DNA from: Tetrahymena thermophila SB210
Lineage: Eukaryota > Ciliophora > Oligohymenophorea > Hymenostomatida > Tetrahymenidae
DNA: 64,000 nt
Reading direction: 5' to 3'
Assembly: GCF_000189635.1 (NCBI RefSeq)
Contig: NW_002476361.1
Location: 682,001-746,000 of the forward strand
Shown: one piece after another, positions 53,919 to 64,000 of the stretch
Layout of the letters: each line of letters begins with the position of its first letter
How positions within the stretch are numbered: the stretch's first letter is position 1
The notes under the pieces: model-generated
Told to the model about the DNA's origin: nothing
What the model saw: the letters and a program-made list of their open reading frames with translations, nothing else
The model's database searches: none
Made by a program: the position numbers and the translations under genes

Positions 53919-54808
53919 ATGCATGCTTATTCATCAGCAATTTATAAAAGTGAGATAGTTTTTAATAAGCAGAAAAACAAATACTTAGAAATTTCAATAT
54001 AAATTTATCAATAACTTAATAGTTTTTATCAAAAATTAATTTTAATTATTGAAAGAGTTAAAGCACAAAGATATTAGACATAATGTTACTTAATAAATCT
54101 ACTAAGGAAGTAATAATAAATAAAGATCTATTTTGTTTGAATTTAAAGCTAATTCTTATTTTTTTTTAAATTAATGATAGATTTTCAGAGATTGCTTAAA
54201 GTGCATTCCTAGCATGGTTAAAGATGTAAAATAATAATTAGTATTAAATAAAATCATAGTTAGCATTATCTTTATTTATTAATAGCAACATAAAATATAT
54301 GCAGTGAGATAAGTTTTAAGAAAGGAATTCGAAAAAAACAAAGATGAAACAGATGCTCAGAAGATAGAAGCTTTAAGAAATAAGTAATTTAAAATAATTT
54401 AAGCATTTCTTTTAGTTGTTTAAAGTATAAAGATAATCTCACTTTGCCAATTATTAAAATAATAATATTCTTTTAAATATAACTATTTCCTAACTTAATT
54501 ATATAAATAGTGCTATTAGAGGAATCAGCAATTACATGATCTATCTTATTAAAACGTATACTCATTATGACATTTACTTTTCATATATCTAAAATTTTCT
54601 TTGCTTTTGTGTTTTTTAGCCTTCAGCTAGAAATTTCTATGTTTTTAATTATATAAAATATCATACTATTATTAAATTAATTAAATAACTAATAAGCGAA
54701 TACTTAAAAGACCCTCATAAGAAAGAATACCAAAGTATATTTGAAGATCCAGATGAAAAAAGTAATACTCAAACTATAAAGCCAATAACATAAAAAGAAA
54801 ATGAATGA
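53919..54808 (+). CDS. Small LYR-motif family protein (tentative, 167 aa)
   Basis: Four exons (53919-54109, 54189-54225, 54286-54383, 54631-54808) give 168 codons with intron phases 2, 0 and 2. The core reads LLRKDCLKCIPSM, then YAVRQVLRKEFEKNKDET, then AQKIEALRN. This is the spacing and chemistry of LYR-motif proteins: a Leu-Tyr/Leu-Arg start of helix 1, then an Arg and aromatic helix with a D.xxIxxL helix after it. LYR proteins are small mitochondrial factors that help assemble respiratory complexes or Fe-S clusters. The LYR tyrosine is replaced by Leu here. The N-terminal 60 residues and the acidic Lys/Glu-rich tail are not typical. The first exon and the start are the least certain part. 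The last acceptor was chosen because it keeps both frame and sense. Confidence 0.55.
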
Positions 54809-55910
54809 ATGATTGAAAAGTAGCTCATTATAGTTAAAAATTATAATCAAATTAATAAATTATTTAATTATAAATAAAATGCAATATATTTATTTATTTA
54901 CATTTGAGAATTTATACTTTTTTAAGATATAAGTTAATATAATTTATATATTTATAATAATTCATTTAAAATATTTACTTAAATGTATTTAAAAAAATTT
55001 ACTTATCATTAAATCCCAATTTTTTTAACTAAAAAAGATAAGTTTTGTATGAATTATTTTAGAAAATTTATTTAAAATAAAAATAGTAGAGTAATTAAAT
55101 GGAACTAAAGATTATTAGAATTATTTCATGTATTTATGATAAAGATATTTATTTTTTAATTGAGAGAAAAAAAATTAATATAAAAAATATGTGGGAGGGC
55201 TAATAATATAATTATAAAAAACTTTAAAAACAATAAATAAATTCAAGATAAGTGTAAATATATTATTAAAAAAAATATTTGATCTTACTTAAGGATTATG
55301 GTAATATAGTTTAAGATTCAATTTAAGTTTAAAAGACTTTGATTTCATTTTAGTGGAATCAATCATAAAATTCATTTAACATGAATTTTATTTTATTTGA
55401 TTACTGTATTTCAATGGTGCGGTGAGCTATTTTCCAAAAATAATGAAAAATACAAGTATTTAAAAAATGTAAATTAGTATATGCTTTTTCTAATTAGCTT
55501 TCTAACTATTACTATTTATTTACGAATTGTCAAAATTAATTTAAGTAAAATTTACCAAGTTTTCATTCTGTGGTGAAATTCTTTAAAATCTTTGTCTAAA
55601 AGACCAATAATGCGATTTTGATATAAAAATCATAGATAAAAATTAACGAGGATTCAGGGTTTGATTTTTGTGGTTTAATGAAATTAATTTTATTTCGAAT
55701 TTTTTATTCAATTTTTTAGCTTACTCTAACAAAAAATCAGATCAATAAATAATTGAAATAGTTTTGACAAATTAATAAAATAGGAAAATCAAACATAACC
55801 CACCATTGGAAATGATTATATAAAGGAAATTTGAATATAGGCTTTAATTTTATATAATAAATTTCAAATTGTATTCATAAAATCTATCAAAAATTTTAAA
55901 TCATCAAAAA
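54809..55910. other. Spacer upstream of phosphatase-like gene
   Basis: AT-rich with no gene recognised on either strand. A slightly GC-richer patch near 55410-55440 has no recognised structure. Confidence 0.5.
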
Positions 55911-56609
55911 ATGTACTTGAAATTAGCATTCTTGTTTATGGCTACTCTAGCAATAAGTTTGGCTAAAGTTGATAAAAAGAGAGTTATTCTAGTTGACTAA
56001 ATAGGATAAAATCTTCTTTTTAGGACAAATTCTCCAGCTGATCCTGATAACTAAACTTATGAATTAGACACCTTATTTTCCTATATGAAAGAAGTTGCTC
56101 AAGCAAATAATATTTAATTCCCTGAGAATTTCACTGTTGATGCTTATTCTCTTCTCAATGTATTTGAGCCCTCTCATAGAAATCCTGAGATTGAATACTT
56201 TAAAGAGCATCCTAACTACAAACTATACCATAAGGTTATAATAGGTAATTTTATAAGCCCACTAAATTACCCAGCATTTATTAGAAAGTTCATGGCTGAA
56301 ACATATGAATATTGGAATTTCGATTAGCTTTAAAAGCTAGTTAAAAGAATGAATGAAAATCTTGCTCAATAAGAAGAAATCCCTAAAATAATTTTCTTCC
56401 ACTGTGTAGCTGGTGAAGATAGAACTGGTGAGGTATTTGGTGCCTATAAAATGTATATTAATGGATGGACCTACTAACAAGCTTTAGATTTTGATAATCA
56501 TGTTATGGATAGAAATATAAAAAAAATGAGTGAAAATGGAATGAACTGGTTTTGTTGGTATTTAAAATATGTTCATAATATGGAAAATGATTGTGATTAT
56601 TATTCTTGA
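55911..56609 (+). CDS. Secreted Cys-based (tyrosine/dual-specificity-like) phosphatase, 232 aa
   Basis: A single exon of 233 codons ends in TGA. The first 19 or so residues are a clear signal peptide (Lys, a hydrophobic stretch, then LAISLA), so the protein should enter the secretory path. Residues 164-173 read HCVAGEDRTG, the C-x5-R phosphate-binding loop of Cys phosphatases, with catalytic Cys165 and Arg171. The loop follows a hydrophobic strand (PKIIFF), as expected. An Asp for general-acid catalysis cannot be assigned by eye. At 232 residues it is the size of a small dual-specificity or PTEN-like domain, and no membrane anchor or retention signal is seen at the C-terminus. The substrate is unknown and could be a phosphoprotein, lipid or inositol phosphate. 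Confidence 0.85.
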
Positions 56610-57616
56610 ATTATATATAATATTAAAGATGTATTAAAATTTTAATTTTGAACTTAAAATATATATTAAACTTTATTGGTTTGAATATGCTTTTATTGAT
56701 AAAACTTACTTTTTGCCATAAAATAATTTATTTTTTTTATTTAAAAAAGCTAACATATTTTTAAGAACAAATTTAAACTTTTTACTATGTTAATCAGATA
56801 TTTTTAAAATAATTTTTTTAATTAATATTTTAATTGTCTTTAGATAACAAATAAAAAAAGGCAGGAATGTTTAAAGTTAAAATTAAAAATAAAGAATATA
56901 CTAAAATCTGACTATTAATAGATTCAAATGTTGTGATTTTAAAATTTGCGAAATATATTTCTATTTGTGGATATTTAGTTTATAATTTATGAAAAATTGC
57001 TGAAACTTTAATTAAAAGACTAACTAAAAAAATTATTTTATATTTTCAAGTAGATTGAATTTATACTAGCTTATTATTAATTAAAAAGAATATTTAAACG
57101 ATGCCATAGTACTATATTTTTTTATGAAATTAAACTAAAATTAGAGCTTTAAAAATAGAAAGAATAATAAAATAGAAGAAAAATAAATAAATAATTCAAA
57201 TTATTTTAAATTTTGAAATATTTTTTTTGATAATTTCTGAAGCCAAATTCAAAATTAGCATTTATCAGATTTTAATTTATTTTTCAAAATAATTTAAAAC
57301 AATAAACCATATTATGAAATAAAATTATTTAATACATTAATCTATTATCATATAGTATAAACATGCTTTTACATGGCTTTAAATTTTTTAATAGAATTGG
57401 GTTTTTTTAAATAAATTAAAAATTAAATAAAAATATCTACTTCCGACCTCTCATTCAGTTCTGGATATCAACCCTCTATAATTTATATAATGAAGCTGGA
57501 AAAAAAATGTTCAAGTGAAAATTGGTGGTATTTTTATTTTATGAGAATAAAAAATTTAAAAATATCTCATAAGAGTGTGTTTTTATTCAATTAGTTTTGT
57601 TTAATTTAATTTAAAT
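56610..57616. other. Spacer between phosphatase-like and coiled-coil genes
   Basis: No gene was seen. A less AT-rich patch at about 57440-57480 (CCGACCTCTC and nearby) stands out, but I could not match it to a tRNA or snRNA. Confidence 0.5.
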
Positions 57617-58615
57617 ATGTCAGTTGATGCAATAACAGATGAGGTAATTAATTATAATATTTTACTTGTTCTTTAGTATTAGAAATAACTTTAAATAATT
57701 TTAATTGGGAAGAAATTATTGCGAATAATAAATTCTATTTGCTACTTTTATTAATAAATATAATATTATTAAATTTCAATTGAGTTAAATAAAATAGATA
57801 CTAGCAACTTAAAATTAAATTTTATCTTTGTTATTGAAAGTAATAGCTAATTAAGTTAAAAGATAAGTATTGATAAATAAAAAATAGAAGGTTGAGAAAT
57901 TTAAATATTATTTCAGAAAATATAGTAAAAAAATATCTTTGATTCTTTAATTTTCTTTTAATTTCAAATTTAATTAATAAGAATTTATTGGCTAAACTAA
58001 AACTGGTCATATAATGATTTATTAAATTTTAGATACAAACATCTATATTAATTTTAATTGCATTACTGGAATTTGAATATGCGTTTCAAGTACATACATT
58101 TTGAATTAATTTATTAACAAATTCTTCTATCACAACTATTAATTAATTTTTATATGTTAAGATAATCATCCATTAAAAAAATCATAATCAAATTAAGTAA
58201 TAAAAAATCAATTGATTAAGAAATCTACTAAAAACTACAAATAATAAAGAAAAAAATAGCTCTACTTTAAAAAATGCAATTCTAATTAGACGAACTCATT
58301 TAAAACGATTTTTAACAATTATATTTCTCTGAATATTTTGGAAACTACGAGCAAACTCCAGCAAAAGAAATGGAAAAGGAAGACAATATGAGCAATACAT
58401 CTTCAGATAAATCAGATTCAGACAAAGAAAAAAGCTTTGGTGAAATACTATTACAAGAAGGACATGAGTTTGAATAAAACTTTTTAAACAATAATAAAGA
58501 ATCTTTACAAAAATTCAACGAAAAAGCACATAGAATTTAAAAAGCTCTTGATAGATTTAGCAATAAAATAATTAACTTCTTTAACAAAGACGAGCCCAAA
58601 AATTTAAGTTAATGA
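57617..58615 (+). CDS. Small acidic coiled-coil protein of unknown function (tentative, 183 aa)
   Basis: The best model joins a 9-codon first exon (57617-57643, ending before GTAATT) to 58091-58615 through a 447-nt phase-0 intron. Reading without that exon, the frame could start at ATG 58154 (154 aa) or 58274 (113 aa). The certain part is the last 340 bases. It gives a Gln- and Lys-rich helix likely to coil, then an acidic Ser/Asp/Lys stretch (SSDKSDSDKEKS), then another helix (KFNEKAHRIQKALDRF) and a TGA stop. No family was recognised. The long intron and short first exon make the 5' end doubtful. Confidence 0.5.
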
Positions 58616-59527
58616 TTACACAAACTAAACTGAATCAAAATGTAAAACACCTCTGGCATATATTAGTCTTAATAAACTAATATATTTTTATAATGGAAAT
58701 CCTAACCACTAGCTCCTTTAAATGAAAAGCAATACTTTCATTTATAATTACTAACTATTATAACTTAGATGAAATAATTTTGAATAACCTAACCAACTTT
58801 AAATATATCTTTAATCATAAATTTTAAACAATACTAACCTAAAAATAATTTATACAACCTCTTACAATAATTTAAGTATTTTAATTTGTATATATATCCA
58901 TCGTATATTATTCTATTCTTTTCTTTAAATTTAAATAAATTCCTCAAAAAATTTCATTCAATTAAAAAAATTAAGAAATAATTTGAAAACTTAAATAATA
59001 AAAATAACTTTTTAAAAAAATATAGTATTTATATTTATCTATAAAGTTAAATAAATAAATAAATATCTTTTATGAAATCTTTTTATGTTTGTTTATGTAC
59101 TATTTTATTTGGAATTAGGAAAAATAAATAAAGAGATTTGATAGATAATTTAATTAAAATTACAATATAAATCAGTAGGTGAGTTAATATCAAAATGTAG
59201 TTAAAACTAAAGGAGAAATTACTAATAAAGAGAAAGAAGGCTTACTATTTAAAATATTTCTATTTACAATATACTAAATTATTTCTAGAATTTAAAAATA
59301 TATAGTGTTGATGGTTATTTTTTTGTTAATTGTGTTTATTAATTTACCAATTGACCAATTTAATTGTTTTTTGAATTGAATTCAGTTGATTTGATTAGAG
59401 TTGTCAATGATTGGCATTAAAAAAAGATTTAAATTTATTATTTTGGTTTTTTTTTAATTTTGTTTTACTTTTTAATTGTTTTAATTTATGTCTTAATATT
59501 TAATTATGTCTAATGAGCTTCAGTTTA
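58616..59527. other. Convergent spacer before the minus-strand TXR1-like gene
   Basis: Genes on both sides point into this AT-rich stretch, so it should hold two 3' ends. No coding sequence was seen. Confidence 0.6.
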
Positions 59528-62500
59528 TCATACAAAATTTTATGTTGGATACTCTCCAAATCCTCCTGCATTGTAGTCATAATATAGAAGTTCTCCTTTT
59601 TTTATGTTTCTTTTGGCATATAAAATTACTCTTGATTCTCCATTAATGTTGAATCTAACACTGTGGACATTCTGTTTAGCCATAGATTTTTTAGAAGTAT
59701 TATTAATTCCTGATAAGAATCTAGCAAGGTTACCTTTTTTATCAGGAACAATTACTAATGATGTTTTTGATCTAGCTGTTCTCAAAAGATCCATAATAGA
59801 GTCGTTTTTGTTGAAGATGTGGTTTCTAGCATAATCGACCTCACCAACATATTCGCAAATTAAAGTCTTTGCCTTTATATCATCCATAGCTCTTACTATA
59901 AATCCTTGTATCTTATCTTCTTCTACTACAACAGGAGCATAAATCCCCTATCTGCTCATTTCTTTGAATTTTTAGAATATAATGCTATTTGCAAGATCAA
60001 TTACTTACAAATTTGGTTCTAAATTAGCATTATTGCTTTATTTAGGGCATTGTTAAGTGTAGCACAAATCGTCGCAGAATTAGATGTTTTTAGCTTTCAA
60101 AGCATAGATTAAAGATTGCTTGCATTCTAAATTAACAATTGGATTAGAGCTTGGAACTGGAAGTAGGAATTTAACTCCTCCTTTTGAATTTATAGGTGCA
60201 GTAGTGTTTTTAGCTTATGTTTCATTGCTTGTTGATGAATAAGTTGTAGACATATTAGACTCGCAGTCGTCATTATAATAACTACTGCTGCTGCTAGATT
60301 TTTAGTTAATAGCCAGTGGTTGAGTCAAAGAGTCATCGTTAATTTAAGTTTTATTACTTATAAATTCAGTAGAATCATTTTTCTTTCTTTTTTTAGCCAA
60401 AACAGAGTTAACTGTTTTATTTGAGTCGTTAATATATTAATCATTTAATTTATCTATTTTTTCTTGAGTTCTTTATCTAGTGATGCGAGTTTGTTATTCA
60501 ACTTTAGTAGATTTATCTGTTTTTTAACTTTACTTTTATTCTTTTTATTCTTTTTCTTACAACAATTTAGCTCTTCTTCCACGAGTTTATCTCATATTTT
60601 CCATTTCTTTAAGAGCATCAACATCAAGTATCTCATCATCACTTTCATCATCCTGCTTCTCCTTTTTATTTTCATTAATCATCTTCTTAGAATCCTGAGT
60701 AGCTTTATTTTTTTTATCTGACTTCTTATCATCCTATTCGTAGGGTTTATTACCCAAAGATTCTTGCTATCCTCTAATGAAGTAATCCTCGATAAGTTTC
60801 TAATCAGTAGGGATTTATTCTTTATAAATTAAATGATATTTTAGTTATAAGAAATCAAAAATACAATTTAACATTCTTAAATTTCCATCTTAATATTTAT
60901 AAATAAAAATGAATGGTTGAAGCAATAAATATTTGATGGTATAATGAGTTCTTCAGACATGGAGTGTCTTTAATAAAAAAATACAAAAGGATTAGTTTCC
61001 TTTACTTTTTGTTTGTTAGTCTTAATTAATTAAAAATGTAAGCTCAATTTGATTAAGATAAAAAACAAAATTTTAAATTTGGGTAGAAAAAGAAGGAAAT
61101 ATAAAAATTTTAGTAAAGTAAAAGAAAACAAAGACAGTGTTTGAAGTAGGAATTGTTTTTATTTTCTCATCAGACATGATTTTTATAAGTAATTTATTAT
61201 CTTCCATTCAATTTTTATTGTTTAAAGTGTAAGAAATTTGAGTGAAAAAAAAATTATAGATAGATAGGTCTTTAAATAAACTAAATTTATTACTTTTGAT
61301 AAGCGTTTGACAGGAATTGCATAAAATAGATTCTTTCTTTTTACTGAAGCACTCTTTGTGATACATTTTATTACATTTGATACATTTCTCGCTTTCTTCA
61401 ATCACACCTTCGTTCTCCATGTAGAGAATCATATCATCACATTTTCCACAAATCTTTTTTTTTCATAATAATAATTTTAATATACATTTAATTCTACTTA
61501 TCGAATAAGAAAATTTTTAGTTTTTAAAGGCATTTAGAGTTATCTTTTTAGTTGATTTTGTGCTCAAATAAAAAAAATTTAAAATAGAAAGCGAAATTTA
61601 TAAATTTATCTGTAAAAACTATAATTAATCTTGATAAAATAATTTTCTAACATTTTATCTGTCCAAAATCAAAAAGATTTGCCATGTATGAAAGAATGAT
61701 TTTTATTGGTATACAATCTAAAAAGATCCTATAACTGCTCTTCTATAAAATATGGTTTTGTATGTATATTTAATTTATTAGTAGAAATTCAGCTTTTTAG
61801 CAATGATAAAAGTTCTAGATAGATTTTGAGAAAGAAAAATAATATTGATAAAATTAAATTTTTGAGTTATTCATTGTAATTTATTTTCTTCTTTTGCTTT
61901 TTTATTCTAAAAAATTGATTTAAAATCTTTAAGTAATATAAATTTATTAATTTATTTATCTATTTATTAATCATTCATTCATTTAATTTATCATTCTAAA
62001 GAAATTAAATCTTTCTTTATTTATTTCCATTACATGTTAATATTATTTTTTTTATTAAAGACGAATTATTTTGAGCAAACTTGATTTTAAGATACAGCGC
62101 TTTAAAATTGTTTAGTGAAGCATGCTTTAATAGACTAATGAAGGGCTCTTCAAATGTAATAAACAGTTTATTTGTTTGTTAATTTACCTGTATCTTTTAA
62201 GCAACATCTCTTTAATTTTTAAAATTAAACTACTCGAGCAGTTTTTGTACTTTTGAATTAGATCTCCTTCCTCCACTGCTTCTTTTCTCTTTTTCCATTT
62301 AATATTTTTATTCAACGCAGACTGGACAAAACCAATCTTCTTCTTCATCAGGAATTTCCTTAAGAGGTGGGTTCTAAATTTAAAATAAAATTTATTAGTT
62401 TATAAATCAAAAGATTTTGAGTAATTTAAGCTGCTTATCTACTTCTACTCTCTCTCTCATTTAAACATCATAAGATTTGCTTTATACATCATGAATCGAT

Positions 62501-63065
62501 ATTTTAAAATAAATTACAAACAAAATATTATAAATCGTTTCTCTTTATCCATAACATTTCCAAATACTTTTTACTATTACATAGTTCCGAAAATCCAACA
62601 CTTCACTCAGTTTTTCAATAAGAAACGAGAATTAAATCGTGTTTTAATCCATAAATATTTGTGTTTTTTATATCATTTTAACTTCTAAAGTAAAGTTTTT
62701 GATTATTTCCTCACATTATTAAGAAAACTAAATAAATATAAATAACTTATGTATGAGAGAGAGTGAGAGATAAAGTTTGCATTGAAATATTTATTTGAGC
62801 TTACGAGGCAAAAAGAATGATAAGCATCATCACAGTAATCGCAGAGGAGTAGTTATTCATCGTGATGATAGTCATTACATACTTCACAGATCTTTTCCAG
62901 AATGTAATTTGTTTGAATCTACTTAAGATCTTTTTTTGAAAATTACTTCACCTTTTCTCTTACGAGTTAAAGATATTACTCCTAGGTCATCTTTTCCTCC
63001 GAAGAATGAATGTATTCCAAAAATTAATCCAATTTAGCCTTCATAGCTCTTCTCTTACGTCCCAT
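59528..63065 (-). CDS. TXR1: Histone H3K27 monomethyltransferase, ATXR5/6 type (TXR1-like), 655 aa
   Basis: Exons on the minus strand are 63065-62805, 62373-62188, 61453-61294 and 60888-59528 (656 codons, TGA stop). A C4HC3 PHD finger spans residues 60-106 (Cys60, 63, 75, 78, His83, Cys86, 103, 106) and is split by intron 1. A second C4HC3 finger spans 151-197. A charged, Ser-rich linker leads to the SET domain at about 530-655, which carries VGEVDY, SLVIVPDKKGN, ARFLSGINN (591-599) and LLYYDYN. The protein ends EYPTQNFV, the hallmark end of ATXR5/6. In that family the enzyme monomethylates H3 Lys27 in the nucleus and supports replication elongation; Tetrahymena TXR1 is the described homologue. 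The SET NHS-type motif reads NNTS here, without the His usual in plants. The third and fourth exon boundaries rest on frame and splice-site fit. Confidence 0.9.
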
Positions 63066-63650
63066 TTATAATTTACTCTTACTTGGTTATTAGTATTATC
63101 GTAGAATTATTATTCTCTTTTCGAAATAACTTTTTCGTTATTTGCTCTTTTTTTTAAATAATAAGACTCTTAATTTAATTTTTTTGGATTTATTTTTTTA
63201 TTGATAAATTATCTATTGCTTTATCCTTATAAAGTGATTTATAATCAATTATTTTAATTAAGATTCATAATCATTCATATAAAAACTGTATTCGCTAACA
63301 TCATATTTATTCAATTCATTATCTCATTCAATTAAAAATTGCTTATTTATTTGCTATTTAATATATATTGCAATTTATTCATAGAATTGGCGCTATACAA
63401 TTCAATATTTTGGCTCGCCCGCATCACATCTAATTTAATATTTTGATATTTATTCTTTCTTTTTTTATAGAGCTTCTCAACAGATAGCTGTTGCAAGTCT
63501 GTTTTTATAGATTCATTTATCATTTTGATGTAATTTTATTCTATCTTTTATATTAATTTTAAAATTATTTTCAAAATTAAGCAAAATTATTTTAAAATTG
63601 TTAATAAATTTTGGTTTCAAAAAGGTAAAAATAAAAACAAAATAATCAAT
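63066..63650. promoter_or_regulatory. Divergent spacer, probable promoter region of TXR1-like gene
   Basis: The TXR1-like gene starts leftward at 63065, and a possible gene starts rightward at 63651. A GAATTG..CAATTC hairpin lies near 63385-63404, followed by a GC-richer patch (CTCGCCCGC). No defined promoter element was recognised. Confidence 0.35.
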
Positions 63651-63881
63651 ATGTCTCCTTCATAAGATTAATTATTTTTAAATATATTTTAACTCTACAT
63701 GGAAAAGATTAGAAGATTCAAAATTTATTAACCAAGGTATTTAGTTATTAAGTAGCTAAATAAAAATATTTTAAGTTTTAATCTATATAATTTATGTAGT
63801 TTCCACTATACTCAAAAGGTTATTTCTGATCAAAAACAATACAATTTCTTTATAAAAAAGCCTTGGCGGTACTTTATTTGA
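63651..63881 (+). CDS. Possible start of an unknown gene (76 codons seen)
   Basis: ATG at 63651 opens a frame that runs to TGA at 63879-63881 under the ciliate code. The first 30 residues look protein-like (MSPSQDQLFLNIF). A GTATTT donor at about 63737 may end the first exon, so the real protein could continue in exons beyond the window. No family was recognised. Confidence 0.3.
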
Positions 63882-63914
63882 GCTATCATTAGTTGTAGTA
63901 TTTAATTTAGCATT

Positions 63915-63967
63915 AAATGTGCACTCGCGGGAATATTCAAACTATTCCCTCTTTATTTAGCACATTT
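63915..63967. other. Nested stem-loop of unknown role
   Basis: AAATGTGC (63915-63922) pairs with GCACATTT (63960-63967). Inside, GGGAATA (63929-63935) pairs with TATTCCC (63943-63949). Two perfect nested stems in 53 bases of otherwise AT-rich DNA suggest a structured RNA or a small inverted-repeat element. Confidence 0.35.
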
Positions 63968-64000
63968 ATTCAAATATATGCATATAAATTAGATAAACGG

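Noticed and set aside
60464-60721. Plus-strand Ser/Phe/Leu-rich ORF of 85 codons, and 59604-59834
   Set aside because: Both are antisense to the charged linker and SET domain of the TXR1-like gene.
61208-61432. Stand-alone minus-strand 74-residue zinc-finger protein
   Set aside because: The Cys/His pattern is exon 3 of the TXR1-like gene. The last 21 residues of that ORF are intron read-through.
1-64000. tRNA, rRNA, CRISPR arrays, bacterial promoters and ribosome binding sites
   Set aside because: No cloverleaf with a GTTCRA-type loop, no rRNA core and no regularly spaced direct repeats were seen. The organism is a eukaryote, so prokaryotic signals do not apply.

Overview
The window looks like nuclear DNA of an oligohymenophorean ciliate, most probably a Tetrahymena. 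Every long reading frame needs TAA and TAG read as glutamine and TGA as the only stop. The DNA is extremely AT-rich. Introns are short, AT-rich and bounded by GT..AG. The last large gene is a close match to the ATXR5/6-type histone H3K27 monomethyltransferase known in Tetrahymena as TXR1. A standard-code ORF search breaks almost every gene into meaningless pieces. The models below were built by hand with the ciliate code, and their total exon lengths come out divisible by three.

Region 1 (1-45869) is a head-to-tail array of six very large plus-strand paralogues. The first is cut by the window edge; the other five are complete, at 1974-2021 residues. Each has an N-terminal block of membrane segments, a helical cytoplasmic region like the repeats of Dictyostelium tiny-macrocyst (TmcB/TmcC) proteins, one clear and one weaker PAS-like domain, a long Gln/Asn/Ser-rich linker, and a C-terminal block of four membrane segments holding an exposed loop. 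All intact copies share three intron positions (phases 1, 1 and 2). Copies 0-2 form one close subgroup that also shares intergenic sequence, copies 3-4 a second, and copy 5 stands apart with one extra intron. Copy 5 is followed by a decayed tandem duplicate of its own last exon.

Region 2 (46406-58615) holds five unrelated plus-strand genes: a leucine-rich-repeat protein whose 19 exons correspond to single repeats with every intron in phase 2; a 723-residue Gln/Asn/Ser-rich protein of unknown function; a small LYR-type protein; a short secreted Cys-phosphatase-like protein; and a small acidic coiled-coil protein. A 113-bp near-perfect inverted repeat flanked by TA, probably a MITE, lies between the first two.

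Region 3 (59528-63065, minus strand) is the TXR1-like gene with two PHD-type zinc fingers and a C-terminal SET domain. A possible plus-strand gene starts divergently at 63651 and may continue past the window.

The array reads as a locally expanding family of membrane sensors. The other genes are ordinary neighbours with no visible functional link to it. No tRNA, rRNA, CRISPR or prokaryotic feature was found.
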